Assembly: GCF_002005305.1 (NCBI RefSeq)
Contig: NZ_CP014782.1
Span: 5,952,001-6,016,000 of the forward strand
Reading direction: 5' to 3'
Source: Shewanella psychrophila
GTDB lineage: Bacteria; Pseudomonadota; Gammaproteobacteria; Enterobacterales; Shewanellaceae
Length of the DNA: 64,000 nt
The notes beneath the pieces are model-generated. The model worked only from the letters and a program-made list of their open reading frames with translations, was not told the DNA's origin and searched no databases. Both the position numbers and the translations under genes were made by a program. Of the stretch, positions 17,822-26,019 are shown piece after piece; position 1 is the stretch's first letter, and each line of letters opens with the position of its first letter.

Positions 17822-19192
17822 TTAAGCTTTAGCAGCCTCTTCTTCGCGCTTCTTGAGAAAGTATTCCCGAGTCAGGCTAAACACGACCGGACTGAGTAAC
17901 GCTAACGCAATCAGGTTAGGTATCGCCATCATGGCATTGAGCGTATCAGCCAGTAACCAGATGAAATCCAGTGAACTGATCGCACCTAATGGCACCACCA
18001 AAATCCATAGAATTCTAAACGGCTTCACTGCTTTCACGCCAAATAGATACTGTACACACTTCTCGCTATATACACTCCAACCTAAGATGGTGGTGAATGC
18101 GAACACAGACAGAGCGATAGCCACAATGTAGTTACCCATAGGCAGCGCCGTTGAGAAAGCCAAGGACGTCAATGCCGCGCCATTCTCACCCGAAGTCCAG
18201 GCACCCGATACTATGATTGCCAAACCAGTGATAGAACAGACGATTAAGGTATCGATAAAGGTACCCAACATGGCAACCAAGCCTTGAGCAACCGGGTTAT
18301 TAGTCTGAGCTGAAGCGTGAGCAATCGGTGCACTACCAAGGCCTGCTTCATTAGAGAAGATGCCTCGTGCCACACCGAAACGAATCGCTGCCCATACCGC
18401 TGCACCGGCGAAGCCACCTTGAGCCGCAACCGGATTAAACGCACTGTGAATAATCAAGGCGATAGCATCAGGGATAGCGGCAGCATTAACGGCCAATACA
18501 GCAAGACCCGCAGCGATATAGAACAGGGTCATAAGTGGTACCAGCTTACCCGCCACATCGGCAATACGCTTGATGCCGCCCATCAGTACAGCACCGACTA
18601 AAAACATCAATACAATACCTGTAACCCAAGTTGGCACACCAAAGTTACTACTAAGGGCATCGGCTACCGAGTTTGACTGTACCGTGTTACCAATTCCGAA
18701 ACCGGCAAAAGAACCAAACAAAGCAAATGCAGTACCTAACCAGGCCCACTTGCTACTGAGTCCATTCTTGATGTAGTACATAGGACCACCAATGTGGTTA
18801 CCATTTGCATCTACTTCACGGTATTTAACCGCCAGTACAGCCTCGGCAAACTTAGTCGCCATACCCACCAGTGCCGTACACCACATCCAGAATAGCGCGC
18901 CCGGACCACCAATAAAAATAGCTGTAGCAACACCGGCAATATTACCCGTACCAATTGTTGCTGAAAGCGAAGTCATTAACGCATTGAAAGGGCTAATCTC
19001 CCCTTTCATCGACTTATCTTTATCAGGGATCCGACCGGACCAAAGCAGTTTAAAGCCTGTTCCCAATTTTAAAATTGGCATAAGTTTCAAACCAACAGAG
19101 AGAAACAAACCAACACCTAAGATCATTACCAGCATGGGGACACCCCATACAAAGCCGTTGATCATGCTGACAAATTCAGTTATTCCTTCCAT
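17822..19192 (-). CDS. AGCS-family sodium/amino-acid (alanine or glycine) symporter
   Basis: 456 codons, about 11 membrane segments. AGCS signatures are clear: GLFLSVGLKLMPI near residue 30, SLSATIGTGNIAGVATAI at about 75-92, WMWCTALVGMATKFAEAVL, HIGGPMYYIKNG, and ARGIFSNEAGLGSAPIAHA. The family imports alanine, glycine or related amino acids with Na+ (or H+) across the inner membrane; the exact substrate cannot be read from the sequence. It is a lone gene; its terminator is the one split by the IS, though on this strand the A-rich side is what provides the T tract and part of it was displaced. Confidence 0.95.
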   Translation of the reverse strand: MEGITEFVSMINGFVWGVPMLVMILGVGLFLSVGLKLMPILKLGTGFKLLWSGRIPDKDKSMKGEISPFNALMTSLSATIGTGNIAGVATAIFIGGPGALFWMWCTALVGMATKFAEAVLAVKYREVDANGNHIGGPMYYIKNGLSSKWAWLGTAFALFGSFAGFGIGNTVQSNSVADALSSNFGVPTWVTGIVLMFLVGAVLMGGIKRIADVAGKLVPLMTLFYIAAGLAVLAVNAAAIPDAIALIIHSAFNPVAAQGGFAGAAVWAAIRFGVARGIFSNEAGLGSAPIAHASAQTNNPVAQGLVAMLGTFIDTLIVCSITGLAIIVSGAWTSGENGAALTSLAFSTALPMGNYIVAIALSVFAFTTILGWSVYSEKCVQYLFGVKAVKPFRILWILVVPLGAISSLDFIWLLADTLNAMMAIPNLIALALLSPVVFSLTREYFLKKREEEAAKA

Positions 19193-19319
19193 TCAAACCT
19201 CTTCAATGCTTGCTGATTATTTTTATGTTTTTTACGTTTAGCTCTATGGCTAATATTTTTGATTGCGCCCCAGAGTACAACGAATAGTCAAGGTTTGGAA
19301 AGGGTGAAGGAGGAAACTA

Positions 19320-19472
19320 ATGGTGAATAGTTTTACACTTCTTAATACGGTAACCATTTCTAATTTGGCAGATAAAATTAGTCTTCTCTTTGGATATGGA
19401 GTGGGAACTTGTCAGATAACAAGTTTAATTCACATATCTTTTTTAGGTTCATTGGGCTGGATTGGGTATTGA
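19320..19472 (+). CDS. Possible 50-residue small protein
   Basis: A short frame, ATG 19320 to TGA 19470-19472, is preceded by an excellent AAGGAGG ribosome site 6 bases upstream. The peptide begins MVNSFTLLNTVTISNL and has a mildly hydrophobic second half (LLFGYGVGTCQITSLIHISF). It reads away from the symporter gene. I recognise no family, and the ribosome site is the only strong evidence; it may be chance. The rest of the interval 19193-19567 contains the symporter promoter region and nothing else I can name. Confidence 0.3.
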   Translation: MVNSFTLLNTVTISNLADKISLLFGYGVGTCQITSLIHISFLGSLGWIGY

Positions 19473-19567
19473 TGGGATTAATGAATGTCATAGCTTTATT
19501 GTTATCTATCACCTGCCGTGGGTGCTGTATAAGGATATACAAATGCCGTGAAAGCAATGATGCCTAA

Positions 19568-19670
19568 GGAGCGACCTTAACTGCAAACACTTCTGTGACA
19601 CGGTGCAAGTATGTCCCTATAGCCTCTGCGGCAGCATCCATGCTGCCGCAGGTCACAGCCGCGTTTACAC
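19568..19670 (-). repeat. 103-bp hairpin repeat, left inverted copy
   Basis: Read on the minus strand it aligns end to end with 20207-20309: GTGTAAACGCGGCTGTGA against GTGTAGATACGGCTGCGA, then a hairpin (stem TGCGGCAGCAT / ATGCTGCCGCA here), then CGCAGAG, GGA, and CACAGAAGTGTTTGCA against CGCAGAAGTGTCTGCA. Both are 103 bp. The stem sequence differs between copies while its pairing is kept. It ends only 8 bases after the stop of the DUF2971 fragment. Confidence 0.75.
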
Positions 19671-19678
19671 CTGAGTAT

Positions 19679-20206
19679 TCATCTCTTCCATTTGGGGGTT
19701 TCTCTAATATCAATAAAATAATCGTCTCGATTTGCTACGACCATATGTACTTTAGTATGCGGTAAATTATGTTCAACAACTCCAGATAGTAAAGCTCGTT
19801 GCTCCTTTGGAATTTTCTCACCAATATAGATATCAGTTATAGCCGTGCCAGCAAAAGACATTAACCTTAACTTTGTTGCAATGAGCCTCACTTCGCATTC
19901 GTAACTCCATTGCCCATATTTACATTGGATACTTTTAAAGTATTGTAATGTGCTATTCCCTATTTCATCCAACAAATCTATTGTATGAGCCTTATTTACG
20001 TAATTTACTGCCGCCCATGCAAACTCTACTTCAGAGTTAAACTCTACTAAAGATTGCTTTAATAATTGAAGATTATACTTTACACAAAATCCTTTAAACT
20101 CATCGCCATAGTGCGCCAAAAGAAGCATGTTTGCTACTTGTGGAGGTGAATCATCAGGAATATCTGAGGCTGTAGAAAAGCTGTATTCGAAGATAGAAAT
20201 AACTCG
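19679..20206 (-). pseudogene. 5'-truncated DUF2971 gene
   Basis: The frame is open leftwards from a TGA at 20243-20245 to its stop at 19679, yet the first ATG (20128) is already inside the conserved domain: the residues before it (EYSFSTASDIPDDSPP) also belong to the DUF2971 pattern, whose next block is LLAHYGDEFKGFCVKYN, followed by QWSYECEVRLIA. The N-terminal 100 or so residues expected for this family are missing, and the frame runs straight into the right-hand 103-bp repeat. I therefore read it as a remnant whose 5' part was removed by the repeat. DUF2971 proteins are often in defence or mobile islands; their function is unknown. Confidence 0.7.
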
Positions 20207-20309
20207 GTGTAGATACGGCTGCGAGCTTCGATGACAAGGATGTCATCGCAGAGACTCCAAGGATGGATTCACGGCGTTTCGCAGAAGTGTCTGCATATAA
20301 GCCCGCAGC
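20207..20309 (+). repeat. 103-bp hairpin repeat, right copy
   Basis: Homologous to 19568-19670 in inverted orientation. Its hairpin is CGATGACA / TGTCATCG with an AGGA loop (about 20230-20249), followed by CGCAGAAGTGTCTGCA at 20280-20295. The remainder of the interval to 20412 (the arsJ stop side) shows no gene. Confidence 0.75.
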
Positions 20310-20412
20310 AAGCGATAGTTAGCCATGAAGGTCCGACTTCCAATAACCAAGCAAATACAAACTCAGCCTAACGCTAAATAAATAATGTAACCAAGCCTTC
20401 ATTCCAAGGCGG

Positions 20413-21648
20413 CTAATCTTTTGGTAGATAAATGCTTATTAAAGCCGTCAGTCCTAGCATAACTGATGAGATCCACAAGCAAGCTTCTAATCCTGCTACC
20501 TGATACACATAACCAGAAAGCACAGTGCCAATTAAACGCCCCATGGCGTTGGCCATATAGTAAAAGCCTACATCCAGAGAGACGCCGTCGTCACTGGCAT
20601 AATGGACGATCAAAAAACTATGTAATGAAGAATTAACCGCGAATACGGCACCAAAAAGCATCAAGCCAGCCAACAAGCTAAGCTGGGGACTCAGATTAAA
20701 GCTCAAGGCTAACGCTATCAATCCGGGAATGGCAGTGAGTGCACAAGCCCATAGCAGAGCCTCTCTTCCTCCTGGCGCTGAGCCATCAGATTTAGAGGTC
20801 AATTTGGGAGCTTGTGTCTGCACAAAACCATAAGCTATCACCCAGAGGGCGAGGAAGCCGCCGACGTAATAGTGATCCCAGCCAAATTGGCTGCCGAGGT
20901 AGAGTGGCAGTGCCACTACAAACCAGACATCTCTGGCCGCAAACAGGAACATGCGCGCCGCCGATAATATATTAATACTGCGACTCTTAGAAAATATCTC
21001 GCTAAATTTGGGCTTGTTCTTGGCTTTACCCAAATCTCGTTTGAGACTACACAAGCTCAGGATCCAGACTAAGGTTAGCGCTATTGCCATGATGGCGATG
21101 GCAAGCGTAAAGCCAAACAGACTCAACAAGGCACCACCAAGAAAGAATCCGGCTCCCTTGAGGGCATTTTTAGAACCGGTTAACTTAGCAATCCAGCCAT
21201 AGAGTTTCTGCTTTTTAACAATATCATCAGATACAGCTTGCTCAGAAACGAGCAGCATCTTGATTGAGCTCTTGGCACTCATCTTATTAAGATCTTTGGC
21301 GATCCCTGAAATGCCTTGAGCCATCATCACCCAAACCAGAGTGAGCATGGAACTTGGCACCAGCAGCATGGCAAGCGCCGCAACCTGCAAGCCAAGACCA
21401 ATATTCATGGTCTTGTTAAGCCCGATACGTGCCCCAAGATAGCCGCCAACTAAATTGGTTATCACGCCAAAAATCTCGTAGAAGAGGAACAGCATGGCAA
21501 TAGATAGCGGTGTGTAACCTAGTTGATGAAAATGCAGCACCACCAGCATCCGCAGGGCACCATCGGTCAAGGTAAATGCCCAATAGTTACCTGTGACAAG
21601 CAGGTATTGTCTCACGGGTTCTGGTAAAGCTTTGATACTGCTTAACAT
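20413..21648 (-). CDS. arsJ: ArsJ, 1-arseno-3-phosphoglycerate exporter (MFS)
   Basis: 411 codons and about 11-12 membrane segments in the MFS pattern. The start PEPVRQYLLVTGNYWAFTLT, the tract FYEIFGVITNLVGGYLGARIGL and GIAKDLNKMSAKSSIK are characteristic of ArsJ. With arsenate, GAPDH forms the unstable 1-arseno-3-phosphoglycerate, which ArsJ exports; it then breaks down outside to arsenate. It is last in the ars operon, next to the GAPDH gene as expected. An AAGGAA ribosome site lies 4-5 bases before the ATG, and directly upstream of that site begins a 147-bp heptamer array. Confidence 0.93.
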   Translation of the reverse strand: MLSSIKALPEPVRQYLLVTGNYWAFTLTDGALRMLVVLHFHQLGYTPLSIAMLFLFYEIFGVITNLVGGYLGARIGLNKTMNIGLGLQVAALAMLLVPSSMLTLVWVMMAQGISGIAKDLNKMSAKSSIKMLLVSEQAVSDDIVKKQKLYGWIAKLTGSKNALKGAGFFLGGALLSLFGFTLAIAIMAIALTLVWILSLCSLKRDLGKAKNKPKFSEIFSKSRSINILSAARMFLFAARDVWFVVALPLYLGSQFGWDHYYVGGFLALWVIAYGFVQTQAPKLTSKSDGSAPGGREALLWACALTAIPGLIALALSFNLSPQLSLLAGLMLFGAVFAVNSSLHSFLIVHYASDDGVSLDVGFYYMANAMGRLIGTVLSGYVYQVAGLEACLWISSVMLGLTALISIYLPKD

Positions 21649-21659
21649 AAGTTCCTTAG

Positions 21660-21806
21660 TTTCGAGTTTCGAGTTTCGAGTTTCGAGTTTCGAGTTTCGA
21701 GTTTCGAGTTTCGAGTTTCGAGTTTCGAGTTTCGAGTTTCGAGTTTCGAGTTTCGAGTTTCGAGTTTCGAGTTTCGAGTTTCGAGTTTCGAGTTTCGAGT
21801 TTCGAG
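21660..21806. repeat. Perfect heptamer array, 21 x TTTCGAG
   Basis: 147 bases made of exactly 21 unbroken copies of TTTCGAG. On the operon's coding strand it reads CTCGAAA and ends about 3 bases before the arsJ ribosome site (21652-21657), in the 266-base gap between the GAPDH stop and arsJ. Degenerate relatives continue on the right (CTCGATACTCGCAG, CTCGTAACTCGCAAC at about 21871-21912). Such arrays change copy number by slippage. Confidence 0.98.
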
Positions 21807-21914
21807 CAGAAAGTTCAACAAACTAAGCTACATAAGACCAAGCTATTTTCGCACTATCTTTGCTCTGACTCGATACTCGCAGCTTTTTCGATTTGTCTCG
21901 TAACTCGCAACTTC

Positions 21915-22937
21915 TTAGCTTTTATCTTGCAATCCAACCATTCGCGCAAGTTCTGCTGTGCGATTCGCATAACCCCACTCATTGTCATACCAGACATACA
22001 ACTTCACTTGAGTGTCGTTCACAACCATGGTCGATGGCGCATCTATGATGCTGGAACGTGGATCTGTCTTGTAATCGACTGATACCAGAGGACGCTCCTC
22101 ATAGCCTAAGATATCTTTGAGCTCTCCCGCAGCGGCCTCTTTCAACAGGGCGTTGACTTCATCCACTGTAGTGGCACGCTCAAGCTCGAATACGCAATCA
22201 GTCAACGAAGCGTTGGCTAAGGGTATACGCACCGCGTGACCGTTAAGCTTGCCTTTAAGCTCTGGGAATATATGGGTAATTGCGGTGGCTGAACCTGTCG
22301 TGGTCGGGATAAGGCTCAGTCCACAAGCTCTAGCACGGCGCAAGTCTTTATGGGGCGCATCGAGTATGGTCTGGGTATTGGTAATGTCATGAATAGTAGT
22401 CATAGAGCCATGTTTGATACCGATTTTCTCATGTATCACTTTTACCACGGGCGCTAAACAGTTGGTGGTACAAGAGGCTGCTGTGACAATTGGGTGCAGC
22501 GCTTTATCATAAAGGTCATGATTAACGCCCATGATCACATTAAGCACACCTTCCTCTTTTACTGGTGCAGTCACTACAACCCGCTTTACTCCCTGATCCA
22601 GGTAAGCCTGCAATTTGGCTTTAGTCTTCATCACGCCAGAGGCCTCGATCACCAGATCGCAACCCGACCAATCAGTATCTGCGATGGCACTATTTCTACT
22701 AGTAGGGATACGCTTATCACCAATCAATATATAATTAGTATCGCCAGAACCATCTGCTGTCACTTCATGTTGCCAGCGTCCATGAACCGAATCGAACGTC
22801 AACAAATGAGCCAAAGTATGAGCATCTCCAGCCGGATCGTTAATATGCACAAACTCGACGTCATCCCAATCCCAAGCGGCTCTTAATGCTAAGCGCCCCA
22901 TGCGGCCGAACCCATTGATACCTATCTTAATACTCAT
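21915..22937 (-). CDS. ArsJ-associated glyceraldehyde-3-phosphate dehydrogenase
   Basis: 340 codons. NAD-binding INGFGRMGRLALRAAW at residues 6-21, catalytic cysteine in TAASCTTNCLAPVVK, and the C-terminal WYDNEWGYANRTAEL. The N-terminal WDDVEFVHINDPAGDAHTLA is the form seen in GAPDHs encoded next to arsJ rather than in the central glycolytic enzyme. It uses arsenate in place of phosphate to make 1-arseno-3-phosphoglycerate for ArsJ. Position 3 in the operon arsR-acr3-gapdh-arsJ supports this role. Confidence 0.93.
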   Translation of the reverse strand: MSIKIGINGFGRMGRLALRAAWDWDDVEFVHINDPAGDAHTLAHLLTFDSVHGRWQHEVTADGSGDTNYILIGDKRIPTSRNSAIADTDWSGCDLVIEASGVMKTKAKLQAYLDQGVKRVVVTAPVKEEGVLNVIMGVNHDLYDKALHPIVTAASCTTNCLAPVVKVIHEKIGIKHGSMTTIHDITNTQTILDAPHKDLRRARACGLSLIPTTTGSATAITHIFPELKGKLNGHAVRIPLANASLTDCVFELERATTVDEVNALLKEAAAGELKDILGYEERPLVSVDYKTDPRSSIIDAPSTMVVNDTQVKLYVWYDNEWGYANRTAELARMVGLQDKS

Positions 22938-23057
22938 GACTCAGTTCCTTGATTGCTTCTATTACTGTTCTGCAACTACTTACTAACGACTAACTCGTCT
23001 ATTAACACTGAATAATCTTAAGCTAGACCCTAGGATCTAGCTCCTATTCAGTAAATA

Positions 23058-24104
23058 TTATGCTTCGACCGCTTCGTTACCTGTATCGGCCTCATATTTA
23101 CCTCGCCGACTATTCACGAACGCCACCAGAGTGAGCATCACAGGTACTTCGACCAAGACACCAACAACCGTGGCCAATGCAGCTCCCGAGTGTAAACCAA
23201 ATAACGAAATAGCCACGGCGACAGCTAACTCGAAGAAGTTAGAGGTTGCAATCATGCAAGCCGGAGCCGCAATTTTGTGAGACAACTTCATCTTCTTAGC
23301 GACATAGTAAGTAATGAAGAAGATGCCATAGGTCTGAATCATCAGAGGGATGGCAATAAGTAAAATGTTCTGTGGCTCATGGATAATCGTCTGGGCTTGA
23401 AAACCAAATAACAGCACTACAGTGCCAAGCAGACCCAGCATAGACCAAGGCTTAAGCTTTCCAACGAACCTATTTAAGGACTCAGAATCCCCATCAGCTT
23501 CTAATTTTTTACGTGTTAATGCACCGGCAACCAAGGGCAGCACCACATAAAGAACTACCGAAGAGAGCAAGGTTTCCCAAGGCACCTGAATATCACTCAC
23601 GCCCAGCAGTAATGCACAGATAGGGGCGAATGCCACCACCATGATGAGGTCATTTACCGATACTTGCACTAAGGTATAGTTTGGATCCCCCTTAGTAAGC
23701 TGACTCCAGACAAACACCATAGCCGTACAGGGAGCCACACCAAGCAAAATCATGCCAGCAATGTATTCAGTGGCATTTTGCGGGTCGACCCAATCGACAA
23801 ACAGTACCTTGAAAAATAACCAAGCCAAGAGTGCCATGGTAAAAGGCTTCACTAGCCAGTTGATGACTAAGGTCAGAATCAGCCCCTGTGGGCTCTTTTT
23901 GACATCTTTAATCGATGAGAAATCAATTTGCACCATCATGGGATAGATCATCACCCAAATAAGTACCGCAATAACTAAGTTCACATGGGCATACTCCAGC
24001 GATGCCACCAGAGCAAACACGTCCGGTATTAGGTTTCCCAAAGTCAGACCAGCGAGAATAGCTAGGCCTACCCACACACTGAGATAGCGTTCAAATAATC
24101 CCAT
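23058..24104 (-). CDS. acr3: ACR3-family arsenite efflux permease
   Basis: 348 codons, about 10 membrane segments. The ACR3 marks are present: MFE-like start LFERYLSVWVGLAILAG, MVQIDFSSI, the catalytic cysteine in LGVAPCTAMVFVWS, and TSNFFELAVAVAISLFG near residue 290. It exports arsenite (or antimonite) from the cytoplasm using the membrane potential. It lies 25 bases downstream of arsR, certainly in one transcript. No arsC reductase gene is in the window. Confidence 0.95.
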   Translation of the reverse strand: MGLFERYLSVWVGLAILAGLTLGNLIPDVFALVASLEYAHVNLVIAVLIWVMIYPMMVQIDFSSIKDVKKSPQGLILTLVINWLVKPFTMALLAWLFFKVLFVDWVDPQNATEYIAGMILLGVAPCTAMVFVWSQLTKGDPNYTLVQVSVNDLIMVVAFAPICALLLGVSDIQVPWETLLSSVVLYVVLPLVAGALTRKKLEADGDSESLNRFVGKLKPWSMLGLLGTVVLLFGFQAQTIIHEPQNILLIAIPLMIQTYGIFFITYYVAKKMKLSHKIAAPACMIATSNFFELAVAVAISLFGLHSGAALATVVGVLVEVPVMLTLVAFVNSRRGKYEADTGNEAVEA

Positions 24105-24129
24105 TTTTTATTTCCTCAATTTTTTCGGC

Positions 24130-24477
24130 TTAATTACAGCATGTTCTTACGCGTTCTGGGCGGTCACCCATTTTGTGTAAGTTAATGATATTATTTGAAA
24201 TAAGTACTTTGTTGTTTACACTAATCTCTGCAAGCGTCTTATTTATCCATTCTGGCAGCTCAGGGTTTACTCGATAGAACACCCACTGCCCTTGGCGCTT
24301 ATCTAGGAGCAAACCTGTCTTTCTCATTTGTGCCAAGTGCCTCGACACCTTGGGCTGGCTCTCATCTAATGCTTGCATCAACTCACAGACACATAGCTCC
24401 TTCTCTTCAATGATCAGCAGCAGACTCAGTAGTCTGGTTTCATCGGACAAGAGTTTAAAAAATTCTAATGCAGTCAT
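24130..24477 (-). CDS. arsR: ArsR-family arsenite-responsive repressor
   Basis: 115 codons from ATG 24477 (MTALEFFKLLSDETR), which has a GGAG site 6-7 bases upstream; the longer open frame to 24537 starts with unlikely sequence. The winged helix contains the thiol pair ELCVCEL (Cys29, Cys31) before the recognition helix SQPKVSRHLAQMRKTGLL, the arsenite-sensing arrangement of E. coli-type ArsR, and a further CC pair is at the C-terminus (RTCCN). It should repress the operon from the palindromes just upstream. Confidence 0.94.
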   Translation of the reverse strand: MTALEFFKLLSDETRLLSLLLIIEEKELCVCELMQALDESQPKVSRHLAQMRKTGLLLDKRQGQWVFYRVNPELPEWINKTLAEISVNNKVLISNNIINLHKMGDRPERVRTCCN

Positions 24478-24566
24478 TCTTACTCCATTCAAGCTTTTCT
24501 TCGACATACAACATCGGGTTCGCAATACCTGGAACACTCAGTAAAAAATAATATATATGCCAAAAC

Positions 24567-24607
24567 GAATATATGTACAGATGGTATATCTGTTTATCCA
24601 TATATTC
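24567..24607. promoter_or_regulatory. Candidate ArsR operator
   Basis: Nested inverted repeats upstream of arsR: outer GAATATATG (24567-24575) with CATATATTC (24599-24607), inner ACAGAT (24577-24582) with ATCTGT (24588-24593). AT-rich ATA-type palindromes of this sort are usual ArsR sites. The position, 90-130 bases before the arsR start, fits. Confidence 0.6.
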
Positions 24608-24730
24608 AATGATTAAGTTATGCTAAAAAAATCAGGGCTCTGGTAATTTTGAAATAAGAAACTAACTTGTTAGTTTGGCTTCATTTTTGTGGTTATACTC
24701 AGCATTAAGTTATCAAGGAGAACGTGACTC

Positions 24731-25972
24731 ATGGATTTTTACCGCCTTATCGCATTGGCTTTCGCCATGATATTTCTGTCAGCTTGTAGCCAATTTCGTC
24801 ATTTAGCTAAAGATGTAGAAACATTGAATCTTAAGTACGTTCAATATGAAGTTCAGGTCAGTAATCGTACCGAGACAGATACCTTAATTTTAGTCCTCCT
24901 CGAAGACATCAATGCCGAGAAAATTGATGGCCTCGATGTCATGCTCGGCGATAATGACATCACGCTACAAGCCACCTCCTCGAGTCGATACTTGTTTGTG
25001 TTTATCGATAAAAATAGCGATCTAAGATTTCAAAACAATGAAGAGTATGAGCTTGTCAGCCTCAGCCAGGCAGACTCAAACAATCGTCTCAGCGTTAGCC
25101 TCAATGCCAACGAAAAAGATTACCCACCAAATTTAGTCGACAAGCCACTGAAAAAGATCACTAACCTTAAAATCTCACAAGCTAAGTTTGACTTGGTAAC
25201 CTCACTAAGCGATAGCCAGTTTGATAGAGAAAGCGCCAAGTTAGGCATGTGGCAACCTGTAACCCACCTACAAGAGGGAAAATCGGGACTCTTCTTTCTG
25301 CAATCTTATGATGCTCATAAGATCCCAGTTATCTTAGTTCACGGCATGGCCGGGACAGCCAGGGATTTTGAGCCGTTAATTGCTGGAATTAATCAGGAGA
25401 AATATCAAATATGGGTGTTTAACTACCCATCAGGGCTCCCCCTGCTCATGGTGGCTAAAGGGCTAGATAATCTGGTCAACATTCTTAAAGCCAAGTATCA
25501 ATTTGAACAGGCTCACTTAGTTGCGCATAGCATGGGAGGCTTAGTATCAAAAGCTTATCTTAATATCTGTACTAAGGCTGGAAGTTGCAACGAAATAATC
25601 AGTTTCACCTCGATATCCAGTCCCTTTGGTGGTGTCAGCTCAGCTCAAAGCGGTGTCGATTACGCCCCAGTCGTTATGCCATCATGGCGGGATCTTGCCC
25701 CCAGCAGTGAATTTATGGAGGATTTGTTTACCAGTACAGAGGCTATGCCTCCACATCTACTAAATTTTGGTTTTAAGATCAGCGGACTTATTAATCAAAA
25801 GAGTAGCGATGGAGTGATTAGCCTATCGAGCCAATTAAACCAGCAGGCTCAGCAAAGCTCGGACATGATAAGGGGCTATGATGAAAACCATGTGGGCATC
25901 TTGAACAATAAGCAACTACATAAAAGTATTGCTGAGTTTTGGAGAGAAACTGAAGGGAGGAAAGAACCCTAG
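24731..25972 (+). CDS. Alpha/beta-hydrolase lipoprotein (esterase/lipase-like)
   Basis: 413 codons. Lipobox LSAC with Cys at residue 19, so the protein is lipid-anchored in the envelope. A beta-rich N-terminal domain (about 30-160) is followed by an alpha/beta-hydrolase: oxyanion VILVHGMAG at about 200-208, nucleophile elbow AHSMGG with Ser267, an acidic residue in SSDGVISL and His in ENHVGIL. Substrate unknown; membrane or lipid esters are an inference. An AAGGAG site precedes the ATG. It is transcribed away from arsR. Confidence 0.85.
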   Translation: MDFYRLIALAFAMIFLSACSQFRHLAKDVETLNLKYVQYEVQVSNRTETDTLILVLLEDINAEKIDGLDVMLGDNDITLQATSSSRYLFVFIDKNSDLRFQNNEEYELVSLSQADSNNRLSVSLNANEKDYPPNLVDKPLKKITNLKISQAKFDLVTSLSDSQFDRESAKLGMWQPVTHLQEGKSGLFFLQSYDAHKIPVILVHGMAGTARDFEPLIAGINQEKYQIWVFNYPSGLPLLMVAKGLDNLVNILKAKYQFEQAHLVAHSMGGLVSKAYLNICTKAGSCNEIISFTSISSPFGGVSSAQSGVDYAPVVMPSWRDLAPSSEFMEDLFTSTEAMPPHLLNFGFKISGLINQKSSDGVISLSSQLNQQAQQSSDMIRGYDENHVGILNNKQLHKSIAEFWRETEGRKEP

Positions 25973-25974
25973 TT

Positions 25975-26007
25975 CCTAGTTCCTAGCTGCTAGAGCTAGG
26001 GACTAGG
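25975..26007 (+). terminator. Terminator-like hairpin
   Basis: CCTAGTTCCTAG (25975-25986) pairs with CTAGGGACTAGG (25996-26007) with one G-T pair, directly after the esterase stop. No T run follows, so termination is uncertain. It lies between convergent genes. Confidence 0.55.
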
Positions 26008-26019
26008 ACTGTCAAAGGC

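Noticed and set aside
18792..19241. 149-codon plus-strand frame over the symporter start
   Set aside because: Antisense to a conserved membrane protein gene; composition is that of a shadow frame.
19193..19350. Glycine or other riboswitch before the AGCS symporter
   Set aside because: The conserved glycine-aptamer core sequences could not be found on the minus strand of the leader.
19679..20128. Intact 149-codon gene
   Set aside because: The conserved DUF2971 pattern continues upstream of its first ATG without a start codon, so the frame is a truncated remnant.
19568..20309. Integron cassette with attC sites
   Set aside because: attC sites of neighbouring cassettes face the same way, whereas these two repeats are inverted, and no integrase gene or R-box core pattern was found.
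21593..21826. A 77-codon frame encoding a repetitive SSFEFRV-type peptide
   Set aside because: It is simply the translation of the TTTCGAG heptamer array (three frames read the same 7-residue cycle); no ribosome site and it is antisense to arsJ at its start.
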